A stretch of DNA of 62,695 nucleotides from Teichococcus wenyumeiae (GCF_003696345.1 NZ_RFLX01000022.1:1-62695), one strand, 5' to 3'; shown: positions 35,750 to 45,086, counted from the stretch's first letter. A program made the numbers and translations. The notes: a model not told the origin generated them from the letters alone.

Positions 35750-36550
35750 TCAGTAATTGATGGCCCCGCGCACACCGCCACCCACGTCAATCGCGACACC
35801 ATTGACCGCGACAGAACGAGGAGAAGTCAGGAAGGCGATCACCTGGGCCACGTCTTCCGCTGTGGGGAGGCGGCCCATCAGCACGTTTGCCGCGAGGGAC
35901 GCCTCCACTTCGCCCAGGCTACGGCCTTCCGCCTGGGCGCGGGCCTCGAGCATAGCATCCACTTTCTCCGTGCGGGTGAGGCCGGGATGGACGGTGGTGA
36001 CCGCGATCCCGGTGCCCGCCAGTTCGTCGGCCAGGTTCTTCGCCAGGGCGACCACGGCGACATTGCGGATGGTGCCCACCACGTCGCCGGTCCGCCGCGC
36101 GCCCAGCCCGCTGACATTGACGATGCGGCCCCACCCGGCACGCCGCATCATGGGCAGCAGCGCACGGGCACAGCGCAGGTAGCCCATGACCTTGGTGTCC
36201 ATATGCGACGCCAGCGAGGCCCACTCTGCCTCGGAAGGCACGGGCACCGCTTTCTGCCCGGCCGGCTCGGCGGCGCAGTTCACCAGGATCTGGGCACCGC
36301 CCATTTCGCGCTCCACGGCGGCTGCCATGGCGGCCACCGCCGCATCGTCCGTGGTGTCCGCAGCCAGGCCCAGGATGCGGCGGCCTTTTGCGCGAGCCAG
36401 GTCATCCGCTACTCGCGCCGCCTCATCCGCGTGGCGGGACACCAGGACCACGCCGGCGCCCTCCTGCGCGAGCAGCCGCGCGGTTGCCAGACCGATGCCA
36501 CGCGTCCCGCCGGTGACCACCGCCACCTTGCTCTCAAGTTCCAGATCCAT
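35750..36550 (-). CDS. SDR-like oxidoreductase lacking the Tyr-x3-Lys pair
   Basis: 266 aa from the ATG at 36550, preferred over the ATG at 36559 because AGGGA then lies at normal distance. VAVVTGGTRGIGLATARLLA is the cofactor motif and ILVNCAAEP stands for NNAG. NVSGLGARRTGDVVGTIRNV covers the catalytic stretch: the Ser is present, but Tyr-x3-Lys is replaced by Gly-Thr-Ile-Arg-Asn when aligned on the following helix (VALAKNLADEL). NAD(P) binding should remain, but classical proton relay should not. Function unknown. Confidence 0.82.
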   Translation of the reverse strand: MDLELESKVAVVTGGTRGIGLATARLLAQEGAGVVLVSRHADEAARVADDLARAKGRRILGLAADTTDDAAVAAMAAAVEREMGGAQILVNCAAEPAGQKAVPVPSEAEWASLASHMDTKVMGYLRCARALLPMMRRAGWGRIVNVSGLGARRTGDVVGTIRNVAVVALAKNLADELAGTGIAVTTVHPGLTRTEKVDAMLEARAQAEGRSLGEVEASLAANVLMGRLPTAEDVAQVIAFLTSPRSVAVNGVAIDVGGGVRGAINY

Positions 36551-37182
36551 GCGTCGCATTCCCTGCTGTTCGCAGCAAGGAGCTTACACCATCGGTGATG
36601 CAGCCTGGGCGGGCGAAGTGCAATGCCCGACAAAGGCCGCATCAGGCGCCTGCTCCGGATCACAGGCACTGTTAATGGCATCCGGTGAGCAGCTTTGCGG
36701 AAGATAACCGTATGCTGCCGGAGCGCCCTTCATCCGTGGATCGCTACGCTCGGCCTGTCAGTTTGGATAGTAGGCGCTCTTTGATGTCCGTCGGCGCCTC
36801 CGGTGCCATCTGACACACTCTTCCCACAGATGCACAACCAGCTGCCCGAATGACATACCGTCCGGCATCATATGCCTCCCCTTCTTGGGAGTCTTTGTAC
36901 CGTGTCCATATCGCAACAAAAGTCTCATTTTATGTACTCTCGACGAAGTGAGCTTCTGGGACTTCACAGTGCGGTGCACAAACGAAGCGCCGATGAATGG
37001 CGACACAGCCAAGCATGGGAAGCGGTGATCTGGCGGCCGCCTGAAAGGACCTCGGGCCTGACGAGCCAGGTTGGCCTCTCAATCAGCGGCTGCCCCAGCC
37101 CGCTTCTCGATCGCTCCGTGCGTCTTCGCCAAGAATCATTGACAAGCGACAGCTCAACATTGTTTCAATAAGAAAATGATAT
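36551..37182. other. Long intergenic stretch, AT-richer, no supported gene
   Basis: About 630 bp between the atypical SDR gene and the barrel-protein gene. Short frames exist on both strands but have neither ribosome sites nor recognisable content. Local composition is less GC-rich than the flanks, which may reflect old foreign DNA or a regulatory region. No hairpin terminator with a T run was found. Confidence 0.4.
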
Positions 37183-38250
37183 GTGGAAACGCCCGTGACC
37201 AGACTGGTCCGTGTACTCGCCGCAGCATCCTACGCCACGCTGGCCACCACCATCTCCTGCGGCCTTGCACATGCGCAAAGCCGCGGCGATTGCGAAGCGG
37301 GCATCGGCTTCATCCGTGATGCGCAGTCACGACCGCAAGATCCCGCCACGCGCGCCGAACTCGGCAAGGCATTGCGCGATGCTCAGCGTGAGCTGGGTGA
37401 GGGTGAATACGCTGAATGCCTAGAGGCGGTCGAGGATGCGCGGACGATTCTCGGCTCCGGCGGGGCTGCTGCCTTTCACCGGGCCGGGCCGGCTTTGGAA
37501 GAGGATGAGCGGGTACAGGGGGACCGGGACTTCCCCGTCAGCACCGAGGCTGCCGGTGTGCCGGACCGTGGCGAGGTGGAGGTGCGGGTGCTCGCCGGCT
37601 ACAGCCGGCTGCGTTCGCTGCGCGGCATGTCCTCGGGCGGGGATGACGACGACGAGCCACCCGGCAGGCGCTCCGGCCGTGACCTGATGACGCCCAGCAT
37701 CGAAGCGGAAGTCGGGCTCGGCCATAACCTCTCCGCAAGCGTCGGGCTGGCTTATGCCTTCGGCAATGCCGAGGAGGCCAAGACCGGCGAGGCCGAGTTC
37801 ACGCTCAAATGGAATCTTCTGCCGGCGCAGGGGCTTCGTCCGGCACTGACGGTGATCGGCGGCATCTCGGCTCCCTTTGGCCCGCGTCACGAGTCATCGG
37901 AGACGCTGCTGGGCCTCCTGGCCAGCCAGCCGCTGTCACCCGGGGCGAACGCGCCGGTGCTGTATGCGAACATCCTCTGGTTCCATGCACTGGATCGCGG
38001 CGAAGGGGAGCGGAGCGATCGCTATGCCGCTTCCGTCGCGCTGGCCGTGCCGGTCGCGCGCCGTACGGGCCTGTTCGTCGGATATTCGCGGGAGCAGGAT
38101 TCCGAGCACCGGCGCGCCGACCAGTTCATCGAACTCGGGGTGCGGCAGCTTCTGCCGGCCGACTTCATCCTCGCTGGCGGCGTCGGCATCGGGGTCGGGG
38201 ATAGCGAAACGGATGTCCGCGTACTGTTCGGGCTGCAGAAGAACTTCTGA
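37183..38250 (+). CDS. Predicted outer-membrane beta-barrel protein
   Basis: 355 aa; start uncertain (GTG 37183 or GTG 37195, neither with a strong ribosome site). The signal peptide ends around GLAHAQS. An N-terminal helical part (about 35-95) includes two Cys (GDCEAGIGF and YAECLEA). An acidic linker follows (GDDDDEPPGRR), then a C-terminal half with alternating amphipathic strands (IEAEVGLGHNLSASVGLAYA, RYAASVALAVPVARRTGLFV) that ends in VRVLFGLQKNF. The terminal Phe is the classic BAM signal. It precedes a decayed beta-propeller gene by 25 nt, so the two were once an operon. Function not recognised. Confidence 0.75.
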   Translation: METPVTRLVRVLAAASYATLATTISCGLAHAQSRGDCEAGIGFIRDAQSRPQDPATRAELGKALRDAQRELGEGEYAECLEAVEDARTILGSGGAAAFHRAGPALEEDERVQGDRDFPVSTEAAGVPDRGEVEVRVLAGYSRLRSLRGMSSGGDDDDEPPGRRSGRDLMTPSIEAEVGLGHNLSASVGLAYAFGNAEEAKTGEAEFTLKWNLLPAQGLRPALTVIGGISAPFGPRHESSETLLGLLASQPLSPGANAPVLYANILWFHALDRGEGERSDRYAASVALAVPVARRTGLFVGYSREQDSEHRRADQFIELGVRQLLPADFILAGGVGIGVGDSETDVRVLFGLQKNF

Positions 38251-38275
38251 TCAGCCTCGCGGGGAGAAGGCAGTG

Positions 38276-39264
38276 ATGGGACGAGCAATGCGGCGGCGCC
38301 TGGCCGGTGCCGCCTGGGTCCTGGCCTGCGCGGCCGCCATTCCTGGTGAGGCGGGGGCGCGCGGGGCCGGTTACCTCTTCGTCAGCAGTGAACGTGCCGA
38401 TGTGGTCACGGTGCTGGAGGCGGGGAGCTTCGCGCCGGTGAAAGTGATTCCGACCCAGCAAGCGGCCGCAGGGCATGGCCTTCAGCCCCGACCGGACACG
38501 CCTGTACGTCACCTCCGGATGTAATGACCGGCTGGATGTCATCGATGTCGCCTCGCTGAAGGTTAGGGCACGGCGCTGGCGGGCGAGTATCCGGAGATGG
38601 CGGCGGTGCATCCTTCCGGTCGCATGGCCCGTGCGGCGAATGAGGAGAATGCGGCGGTATCCGTTACTGACCTGGCCAGAGGCGGCATCCGCGCCCAGGT
38701 GCGGACCTGTGCCGAGCCGGAAGGTGCCGCGGTGAGCCCCGATGGCGCCCGCGCCTACATCGCCTGCGAGGGGCCAATGCCGTTGCCATCCTGGATGCCG
38801 CCAGCAACCGCGTGGTCACGCAGGCTCCGGTGGGGCTGAAGCCGCGCCGCTTCGCCATCTCCACCGATGGCAGCGCGGTATGGCTGACCGCCGAGGCGGC
38901 CGGTTCGGTGCAGTTGCTGGACCCGATTAAGGGCGCCGTGACGGACGAGGTGCGCTTCACGCCGCCGAATGTCCGCCGTGAGGATATACGCCCCGTCGGC
39001 ATCATCCTTTCGCGTGACGGAAGCTGTGCCTTCGTGGCGCTCAGCCGCGCGGGCGTGGTGGCGGTGGTGGACACCGCCGCGCGCCGGGTGGCGGGATACT
39101 GGCCAGCGGGGCGGCGGCCCATGGATGTGGTTTCGGCGGGCGGCACCCTCTACGTCACCGATGCGCAGGACGATGCCGTGCTGGCGCTGGATGCCGCGAC
39201 GGGCCGGGTGTTGCGCAGCGCCAAGCTCGGCCGCACGCCGCATACGGTGCTGACGGACGAGTAA
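38276..39264 (+). pseudogene. YVTN beta-propeller protein, broken paralogue
   Basis: The ATG at 38276 (GGGGAGAAGG upstream) begins a signal peptide ending near GEAGARG and the first blade GYLFVSSERADVVTVLEAG. The frame shifts near 38470 to MAFSPDRTRLYVTSGCNDRL, again near 38565 to EYPEMAAVHPSGRMARAANE, and near 38775 to RFAISTDGSAVWLTAEAAGS onward. The last segment, RREDIRPVGIILSRDGSCAF, parallels the block PREAVQPVGMVFSADGATLY of the intact propeller at 48650-49627. It is therefore a decayed relative of the quinoprotein-associated propeller. Confidence 0.82.
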
Positions 39265-39389
39265 GGAGAAAGAAGGACTACCCGCCCCAAGCCGGCGCCG
39301 CCTTCAAGGAGCACGAAGCCGGCGCCGTCCGGCCACTCCTGGGCTGGATGGAGGACATGCGGCTGAAGGGGATGTATGCGGGCAGAGAC

Positions 39390-40964
39390 TCAGCTCTGCT
39401 TGAAGTCCAGTTCAACAACGCTGACGGCCGTGGGCGGAAAACGCCATGTGACCGCCTGGCCCGGCCCTATGGGCTTTTCCCTGGGTGCAAAGACGTTCGG
39501 TTGGTCCTGGGTTACCACCTGGCGCGGGCGCTCCGGCGCGATTTCAAGAACACGGCCGCCAGTGATGGCGCATCCGTCAATCGCGAAACGCGCTTCGGCC
39601 GCTACGTCGTAGCTGAGGTTGGCGACATGCAGGAAGATCCTGTTGCCCCTCCGGCTGGCTGCCATGTCGAGGTCTGAGGGGCCGCCGGTCACCGCAACCG
39701 CATGCTCCCCGTTGTGCCGCCCAAAGAGCCGCATGACGGAGCCGGCAGGCGTCAGATAGCTCACCCCGCGCGGCACCTGCATCCGCACCGCCGCAACAGT
39801 CCAGCGGGTGCAGTTGAAATCGGCTGCGGTGGCTATCCTGACCCGGGCGCCATGCCGCTGGTAGGTGTTCAGCGCCCGGGCATGATAGGCGCCGGTCAGC
39901 CATTCCTCGAGGATCGGATTGGCATTATGCGGGGCAAGGCTCAGGTGCCCTTCAGTCACGGCGATTCCGGCCTGCGAGCCCTGCGCCGCGACAACCTCCT
40001 CAAGTTCCAGAAGCCTGGCCTCGATCCCATGGGACATTTCAAGCAGTTCCGCCCAGGCCCGCGCCGGGTCGTCCTGGTAGGCCCGCCCGCGGAGCACCGT
40101 GTCCTGACGCTGGGGGATCTGCTGCATCATGTGGATGGCAATATAGTCGAGGTACTCCCCGGCCTGGCGCAGCATGTCTGCCGCCCATATCGCGGGATCG
40201 TCGCTGCGGCCGCGGTCGCCCCAGCCAATCAGCCGGATAGACGGGTCGCGGCCGCGCATCTCCCGGGCGAAGGCAATGGTATGGGCAATGGCCTCACTTC
40301 TCGTGAAGCCGGCATCGCCGTATGATGTCTCGTTGCCGATCTGCCAGAGCTTGACGCCATAGGGCGCCGTCGCGCCATCCCGGCGGCGGGCCGTATCATC
40401 GGGGTCGTTGCAATAGGATACCCAGTCGGCTGCTTCGCGTGCATCGCCCGTGCGATTGCCTTCGCGGGTCCGCGCGAAATACCGGTGGCCGTCGCTCAGG
40501 AAATTGACACAGAGAATGGGTGCGGCATTCGTGCGGCGGCAGAGTTCCACGAACTCGGCCGTGCCCACACGATTGGTTTCCCAGCCGCCCCATGCGTAGT
40601 TCCGCATCGGCCGCCGCCCCGCCACTGGCCCTACGGCCTCTCGCCAACGATAGTAACGGCTCAGGAGCCCGCCCCAGCGGATCGCACCCGGTGCCAAGTC
40701 CTGAACAGCCTCGATGAAGTCGCTTCGCCAATTGCCGGCATCGTAATCCCAGCATGCTTCGACCGAGCCGTCCGTCACCCCGAGCGGTTCCATGAACTGC
40801 ATGTGGAGATAGGGCGAGATGGGGAAGAGTGGGGTAGGATCGATGCGGACAAGGCCAGGCATGGACTGCGTCAGGGCAGCAGGCGGTGCCATGCCAGCCG
40901 CCAAGCTGGAGCTGCCGGCCATTCTTGAAAAGGTTGCTGGAAGCTGTCGGCGTGTGAGCTTCAT
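39390..40964 (-). CDS. GH51-like alpha-L-arabinofuranosidase-type glycosidase
   Basis: 524 aa. N-terminal hydrophobic segment preceded by twin Arg-like KLTRRQ, so probably exported. The catalytic barrel has LAPGAIRWGGLLSRYYRWRE (the RWPGG-like block of GH51), VKLWQIGNETSYGD with the acid/base Glu at about 211, YLDYIAIHMM, and IAVTEGHLSL with the nucleophile Glu at about 339. The C-terminal beta domain ends in AVSVVELDF, typical of the family. It probably removes arabinofuranosyl or related residues. AAAGGGGAAGG precedes the ATG. It lies directly after an IS5 fragment. Confidence 0.83.
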   Translation of the reverse strand: MKLTRRQLPATFSRMAGSSSLAAGMAPPAALTQSMPGLVRIDPTPLFPISPYLHMQFMEPLGVTDGSVEACWDYDAGNWRSDFIEAVQDLAPGAIRWGGLLSRYYRWREAVGPVAGRRPMRNYAWGGWETNRVGTAEFVELCRRTNAAPILCVNFLSDGHRYFARTREGNRTGDAREAADWVSYCNDPDDTARRRDGATAPYGVKLWQIGNETSYGDAGFTRSEAIAHTIAFAREMRGRDPSIRLIGWGDRGRSDDPAIWAADMLRQAGEYLDYIAIHMMQQIPQRQDTVLRGRAYQDDPARAWAELLEMSHGIEARLLELEEVVAAQGSQAGIAVTEGHLSLAPHNANPILEEWLTGAYHARALNTYQRHGARVRIATAADFNCTRWTVAAVRMQVPRGVSYLTPAGSVMRLFGRHNGEHAVAVTGGPSDLDMAASRRGNRIFLHVANLSYDVAAEARFAIDGCAITGGRVLEIAPERPRQVVTQDQPNVFAPREKPIGPGQAVTWRFPPTAVSVVELDFKQS

Positions 40965-41039
40965 CCGCCTTCCCCTTTCATGACTAAGCCGGAAGCATGT
41001 TGCTGCCGTAAGCTGCTTATCCTGGCGAGAACGATACCG

Positions 41040-41400
41040 TCAGAATGCCAGGATAGCTGAGGGGCCCAGGGCCTGTTAAATCTTATCCAGTCAGCGGCTG
41101 CTGCCAGGCAGAGGATGCCGAGGAAGGATCTGGCGGTCTTCTCGTAACGGGTGGCCATGGCGCGCCATTCTTTCAGGCGCGCCCAGAGGTTCTCCACCCG
41201 CGAGCGGTTGTTGTAGATCCAGGAAGGACAGGCGACCGGCGCATCCGTGCGCTTGGGTGGGATGGCAAGGCGTGCGCCCATGTTGCAGATCCGCTCGCGG
41301 AAGGCATCAGAAGCATAGCCGCGGTCGCCGATGATCCAACCTGGCACATCCGGCAGGCTGTTCAACAGGCCCAGTGCGAACGGCAGTTCATTGGCTTGGC
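41040..41400 (-). pseudogene. IS5-family transposase C-terminal fragment
   Basis: The minus strand reads ANELPFALGLLNSLPDVPGW, IIGDRGYASDAFRERICNMG (catalytic Asp region), and YNNRSRVENLWARLKEWRAM (catalytic Glu region), then RYEKTARSFLGILCLAAAAD. The first half of the transposase is missing, and the frame runs on past the element end into the leader of the glycosidase gene. It is inactive and belongs to a different IS5 subgroup from copies A and B. Confidence 0.82.
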
Positions 41401-41878
41401 CTCGCCTTCAACGGCACCGTCCAGGCTTCGTCATCGCGACGTCAAGTCAGCAGAATAATGCCTGGTCAGTGTGCCCGCTGGCTGGCTGTCCGGGAGTTTC
41501 CTTGGTCGGCCGCTCTGCGCCCATAGCTGCTGATTCTCCAATGCGGTAACTTCCTGGCACTGGACGTAACTTAACAGGCGAGACTCTGCCTCGGGCAATG
41601 GATCACAGCAGGTCTGTCCTCCGTCACCTGACGTTCCTGTTGCAGGAAGTTCGAGCGCTGGCATGGCTCCTTCTTGGGTGAAAAGCGCCCCCCGCCCAAG
41701 CTCATCGGCGGCACCCTCAATGGCACCGGCGTGTCAGTGAAGCTGGCGACAAAGCCGGCTCCGACCTTGGCAAAGCGCGGATTCTGCCCAAATAATTGCG
41801 TATATGTTACAATATGCGGCTAATGCTTGGCTGCCGACGAGCGCAGCAGAGTCGCAGGAAAATCCAGAGGAGGGCGCC
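41401..41878. other. Intergenic stretch before the CBS-domain gene
   Basis: About 480 bp. The left part is likely debris around the IS5 fragment. The right part is AT-rich and holds the promoter listed separately. No coding sequence can be supported. Confidence 0.4.
41805..41813 (+). promoter_or_regulatory. Extended -10 promoter for the CBS-domain gene
   Basis: TGTTACAAT fits the extended -10 form (TGn plus TACAAT) within an AT-rich patch (AATAATTGCGTATATG). The -35 match is poor, which extended -10 promoters tolerate. A transcript would start near 41820, giving a leader of about 60 nt. Confidence 0.4.
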
Positions 41879-42583
41879 ATGGCCATGCTGGCCAAGGATT
41901 TGATGTCCACTACGCTTCGGGTCGTGCCTCCGGACATGCCGGTGACCGCAGTTGCGGAGTTGCTCTCGTCCTACGGCATCTCAGGCGTGCCGGTGGTCGA
42001 TGAAAGCGGAGCGCCTCTTGGGATCATCACCGAAGGCGATCTTATCCGCCGCCTTGCCGATGAGGAGCCTGGCCCGCTGGTCTGGTTCCTGGAGCAGTTT
42101 CAGAACACGGGCAGGCTCGCCGGCCGCTTTCTCAAGGCGCATGGCGCAACAGCACGAGACGTGATGACCACTGAGATTGCCTCGGTGAACGAGGACACTC
42201 CGGTCGAACAGATTGCCCGACTCATGGAGAAGCGCAGGATCAAGCGAGTGCCGGTCCTTCGGGACGGCAAGATTGTCGGCATCGTGAGCCGAGCGGACCT
42301 GCTGCGGGCAGTCTTGCGCCCGCAGGGACCGGAGCGGTCAGCCGATGTGGCAAATGACGACGCCATCCTGCAAGCGGTCCGTGCGGCCATGCACAGGCAA
42401 GCATGGGCGGACACGTTCTGGATCTATCCCAGCGTCCGGGACGGGGTCGTGACGTTCTACGGGTTCACGCGCTCCGACCTCGTGCGCGAGGGCCTTAAGG
42501 TCATGGCCCAGGAGATTCCTGGCGTGAGGCGAGTGGAGGACCGTTTGGATCCCATGCCGCTCCTACTGCGCGGGACGATCTAA
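41879..42583 (+). CDS. CBS-pair protein with C-terminal BON domain
   Basis: 234 aa from the ATG at 41879, with GAGGAGGG at 41867. Two CBS motifs: residues about 5-60 (LAKDLMSTTLRVVPPDMPVT, then YGISGVPVVDESGAPLGIIT) and about 95-150 (ATARDVMTTEIASVNEDTPV, then RRIKRVPVLRDGKIVGIVSR). The tail has the BON-type pattern WIYPSVRDGVVTFYGFTRSD and VPGVRRVEDRL. CBS pairs bind adenosyl nucleotides and sense energy state; the BON part may bind lipid. Such proteins are common stress or regulatory factors. It stands alone on the plus strand with its own promoter. Confidence 0.88.
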   Translation: MAMLAKDLMSTTLRVVPPDMPVTAVAELLSSYGISGVPVVDESGAPLGIITEGDLIRRLADEEPGPLVWFLEQFQNTGRLAGRFLKAHGATARDVMTTEIASVNEDTPVEQIARLMEKRRIKRVPVLRDGKIVGIVSRADLLRAVLRPQGPERSADVANDDAILQAVRAAMHRQAWADTFWIYPSVRDGVVTFYGFTRSDLVREGLKVMAQEIPGVRRVEDRLDPMPLLLRGTI

Positions 42584-42759
42584 GGCCGCCGCGGCAGGCG
42601 TCGGATCCGCGGCGATCTCGCGCTGCGACGGGGTTGTGACCCGACCCCCGTACCGCAATCACATTTACAGGTCCTGACTCTGGATAGGGGACCCATGCAA
42701 CATATTGTTGCTTGGGGTTTATGCCTCCCGAACGGGTTTGAACGGTTCAGGAGGCTCTC

Positions 42760-43514
42760 ATGGCGTGGGTTGTTCTGGCTGTCGGATGAGGCTTGGGGCC
42801 GCCATCAAGCCGCACCTGCCGCGCGGCAGAGCGGGCAAGCCGCGGGCGGATGACCGGCGGGTCATCAGCGGCATCCTGCACGTGCTCAAGACCGGCTGTC
42901 GCTGGCGCGATGTGCCAGCAGCCCATGGCCCGCCGACCACCATCGCCACCACTTCAACAGATGGTCCGGAGGCGGTCTCTGGCAGCGGCGGTTCGCCAGG
43001 ATGGCGGCCTCCGGCGATGTCCCACGGGAACTCAGCCTCGACAGCTTGCATGTGACGGCGCATCGCTCGGCTGCAGGCGGAAAAGGAGGGCGTGGATGCA
43101 GGCGGTCGGGCGCTCGCGCGGCGGCCGTACCGCAAAGATCCATTGCCTGGCCGATGAGCACGGCCGACCAGTCGCCTGCGCGCTGACGCCAGGCAACATC
43201 GCCGACATCAGCATGGCCCTGCCGCGGCTCCGGGCCGTCACCGCACCGAAGCGCCTCATCGCCGACCAGGCCTACGACGCGCAGAGCCTGCGCCGCTGGC
43301 TCAAAGAGCGCCGCATCAAAGCCGTCATCCCTTCCACAGCGACCCGCACCAAGCCCTCCCCACTCCACCGCCAGGCCTATCGGGGCCGCAACCAGATCGA
43401 GCGCCTGTTCTGCCGCCTGAAGAACTGGCGGCGCCTCGCCACCCGCTACGACCGCTCGCCCAGAACTATCTTGCCGCACTCGCGCTGATCGCCGCCGTCA
43501 CAGACTGGATCTGA
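42760..43514 (+). pseudogene. IS5-family transposase, decayed
   Basis: The sequence shows WGRHQ/AIKPHLPRGRAGKPR, then RRVISGILHVLKTGCRWRDV, then a frame change to ELSLDSLHVTAHRSAAGGKG. Another change gives GGRTAKIHCLADEHGRPVAC, LTPGNIADISMALPRL, LIADQAYDAQSLRRWLKERR and RQAYRGRNQIERLFCRLKNW. The closing ALIAAVTDWI stop is at 43512-43514, after a further shift. Several frameshifts make it inactive. It lies just before the PQQ island and may mark its left boundary. Confidence 0.85.
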
Positions 43515-43789
43515 ACGAGGCCGCTACCTAGGCATGGCATGCATGGCCGGCCGTAAGCGGTTGGTCGCTTGCGCCAAGTTCACAGAGCTTTGATAGCAAT
43601 GCTTCTTCGCAATGATCTTCTGGCCCCGCCATTTCCAATGATGGCCACAAAAAGCTGTTCCATGGACCGATGCCCAGCCTCAGCCATCTCGGCCAGAGAG
43701 ATGCCATAGGATGTCGTTGACTTCCGCTGGAACCGAGCCGAAATTCATCATGCCAGGAAAACGAACTTGGCAAGCAAGGAGGACATGAA

Positions 43790-43867
43790 ATGGCCTGGAA
43801 CAAGCCTCGCATTGTTGAAGTTTGCCTGGGAATGGAAATCAACTGCTACGAGAGCGCCGAAGTCTGA
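43790..43867 (+). CDS. pqqA: PQQ precursor peptide PqqA
   Basis: A 25-residue peptide starting MAWNKPRIVEVCLGMEI, with the AAGGAGGA ribosome site 6 nt upstream. Glu16 and Tyr20 form the E-x3-Y pair whose side chains become the PQQ skeleton; the W-x-K-P start and the G-M-E-I block are typical of PqqA. The gene is shorter than most gene-calling cut-offs. pqqE begins 100 nt downstream, beyond a hairpin. Two Cys residues (12 and 19), one inside E-x3-Y, are not usual in the better-known examples. Confidence 0.88.
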   Translation: MAWNKPRIVEVCLGMEINCYESAEV

Positions 43868-43887
43868 AGCCTCTTGCCGCGGCGACG

Positions 43888-43925
43888 GCCCGTGCTGCTC
43901 CGCTGTGATCCGGGGCGACACGGGC
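43888..43925 (+). promoter_or_regulatory. Hairpin between pqqA and pqqE
   Basis: Outer stem GCCCGTG / CACGGGC (43888-43894 with 43919-43925) and inner stem GCTCCG / CGGGGC (43897-43902 with 43911-43916), separated by a 2x2 internal loop and closed by an 8-nt loop. No T run follows. It could act as an mRNA stabiliser or attenuator giving more pqqA than pqqE transcript. Confidence 0.55.
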
Positions 43926-43967
43926 TGAGCGGCCGCACACTGCTGTCCGGGTGACCGGTGAAGGTGA

Positions 43968-45080
43968 ATGGCCATGACCTCGGCGGCCAATCCTCCGCTC
44001 GGGCTTTTGGCGGAGCTGACGCACCGCTGCCCACTGCGCTGCCCCTATTGTTCCAACCCGACCGAGCTTGAGCAGGCCGCGCAGGAGCTTTCCACGGCAG
44101 AGTGGGGCCGTGTTTTCCGAGAAGCCGCCGCGCTTGGCGTGCTGCAACTGCATGTGTCGGGTGGCGAGCCGGCGGCCCGGCGCGATCTGGAAGCCATCAT
44201 CGCCCATGCCAGTGAAGCTGGGCTCTATACCAACCTGATCACATCCGGCGTGTCGCTCGATGCGCGCCGGCTGGCGGCCCTTGCGGAGGCTGGCCTGGAT
44301 CACGTGCAGCTCTCGATACAGGCCGCCGATGCCGCCACTGGCGACCGTATCGGCGGCATGCCCGGCGGGCACAACCGCAAGCTGGCCTTCGCACAGCTCG
44401 TGCGGGAAGCCGGCCTGCCGCTGACGGTCAACGCCGTGCTGCACCGGCAGAATCTGGATGCCTTGCCGGAGATGATCGAGCTTGCGCTGGCGCTTGGCGC
44501 CGGCCGGCTGGAACTCGCGCATGTGCAATACCATGGCTGGGCCTATCGGAACCGCGCGGCGCTGCTGCCAAGCCGGGCCCAGTTGGACGCCGCCACAACC
44601 ACCATCGCGGCGGCACGGCCGGCGCTGCGGGGCCGGCTGGTGATCGATGACGTGGCGCCCGACTATCACGCACAGCGCCCGAAGGCCTGCATGGGCGGCT
44701 GGGGAAGTTCTATTCTCGTGGTGACGCCGTCAGGGAAGGTTCTGCCCTGCCATGCCGCCGCCGGCCTTCCTGGCTTCGACTTTCCCGATGTGCGCACCAC
44801 TTCGCTGCGCGAGATCTGGCAGCATTCCGACGCCTTCAACCGCTTCCGCGGCACCAGCTGGATGCCGGAACCCTGCCGCGGCTGCGAACGGCGGGAGAAA
44901 GACTGGGGCGGCTGCCGCTGCCAGGCCTTCGCGCTGACCGGCGATGCCGCGGCCACCGACCCGGCCTGTGCCCTGTCGCCCCATCACGCGCTGCTGCAAT
45001 CCGCGCTGGAGGAAGCCGCGGCCAGCGACGGCGCATTCCAGTACCGCGAGATGCGCCGGCAGCCAGCTGCTGCCGGGTAG
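43968..45080 (+). CDS. pqqE: PqqA peptide cyclase PqqE (radical SAM)
   Basis: 370 aa. It makes the first Glu-Tyr carbon-carbon bond in PqqA using SAM. The radical SAM cluster is C21-x3-C25-x2-C28 (HRCPLRCPYC), followed by HVSGGEPAARRDLEAIIAHA. The C-terminal SPASM-type region binding auxiliary clusters has CMGGWGSSILVVTPSGKVLP, CHAAAGLPGFDF, and CRGCERREKDWGGCRCQAFA. The ATG at 43968 overlaps AAGGTGA; the ATG at 43974 is an equal alternative. PqqD, its peptide chaperone, is encoded about 13 kb to the right. The metallohydrolase gene follows after 6 nt. Confidence 0.95.
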   Translation: MAMTSAANPPLGLLAELTHRCPLRCPYCSNPTELEQAAQELSTAEWGRVFREAAALGVLQLHVSGGEPAARRDLEAIIAHASEAGLYTNLITSGVSLDARRLAALAEAGLDHVQLSIQAADAATGDRIGGMPGGHNRKLAFAQLVREAGLPLTVNAVLHRQNLDALPEMIELALALGAGRLELAHVQYHGWAYRNRAALLPSRAQLDAATTTIAAARPALRGRLVIDDVAPDYHAQRPKACMGGWGSSILVVTPSGKVLPCHAAAGLPGFDFPDVRTTSLREIWQHSDAFNRFRGTSWMPEPCRGCERREKDWGGCRCQAFALTGDAAATDPACALSPHHALLQSALEEAAASDGAFQYREMRRQPAAAG

Positions 45081-45086
45081 CGCGCC

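Noticed and set aside
36758-37012. 84-codon minus-strand frame in the 36.6-37.2 kb gap
   Set aside because: Composition and the poly-Arg stretch look non-coding; no ribosome site or family pattern.
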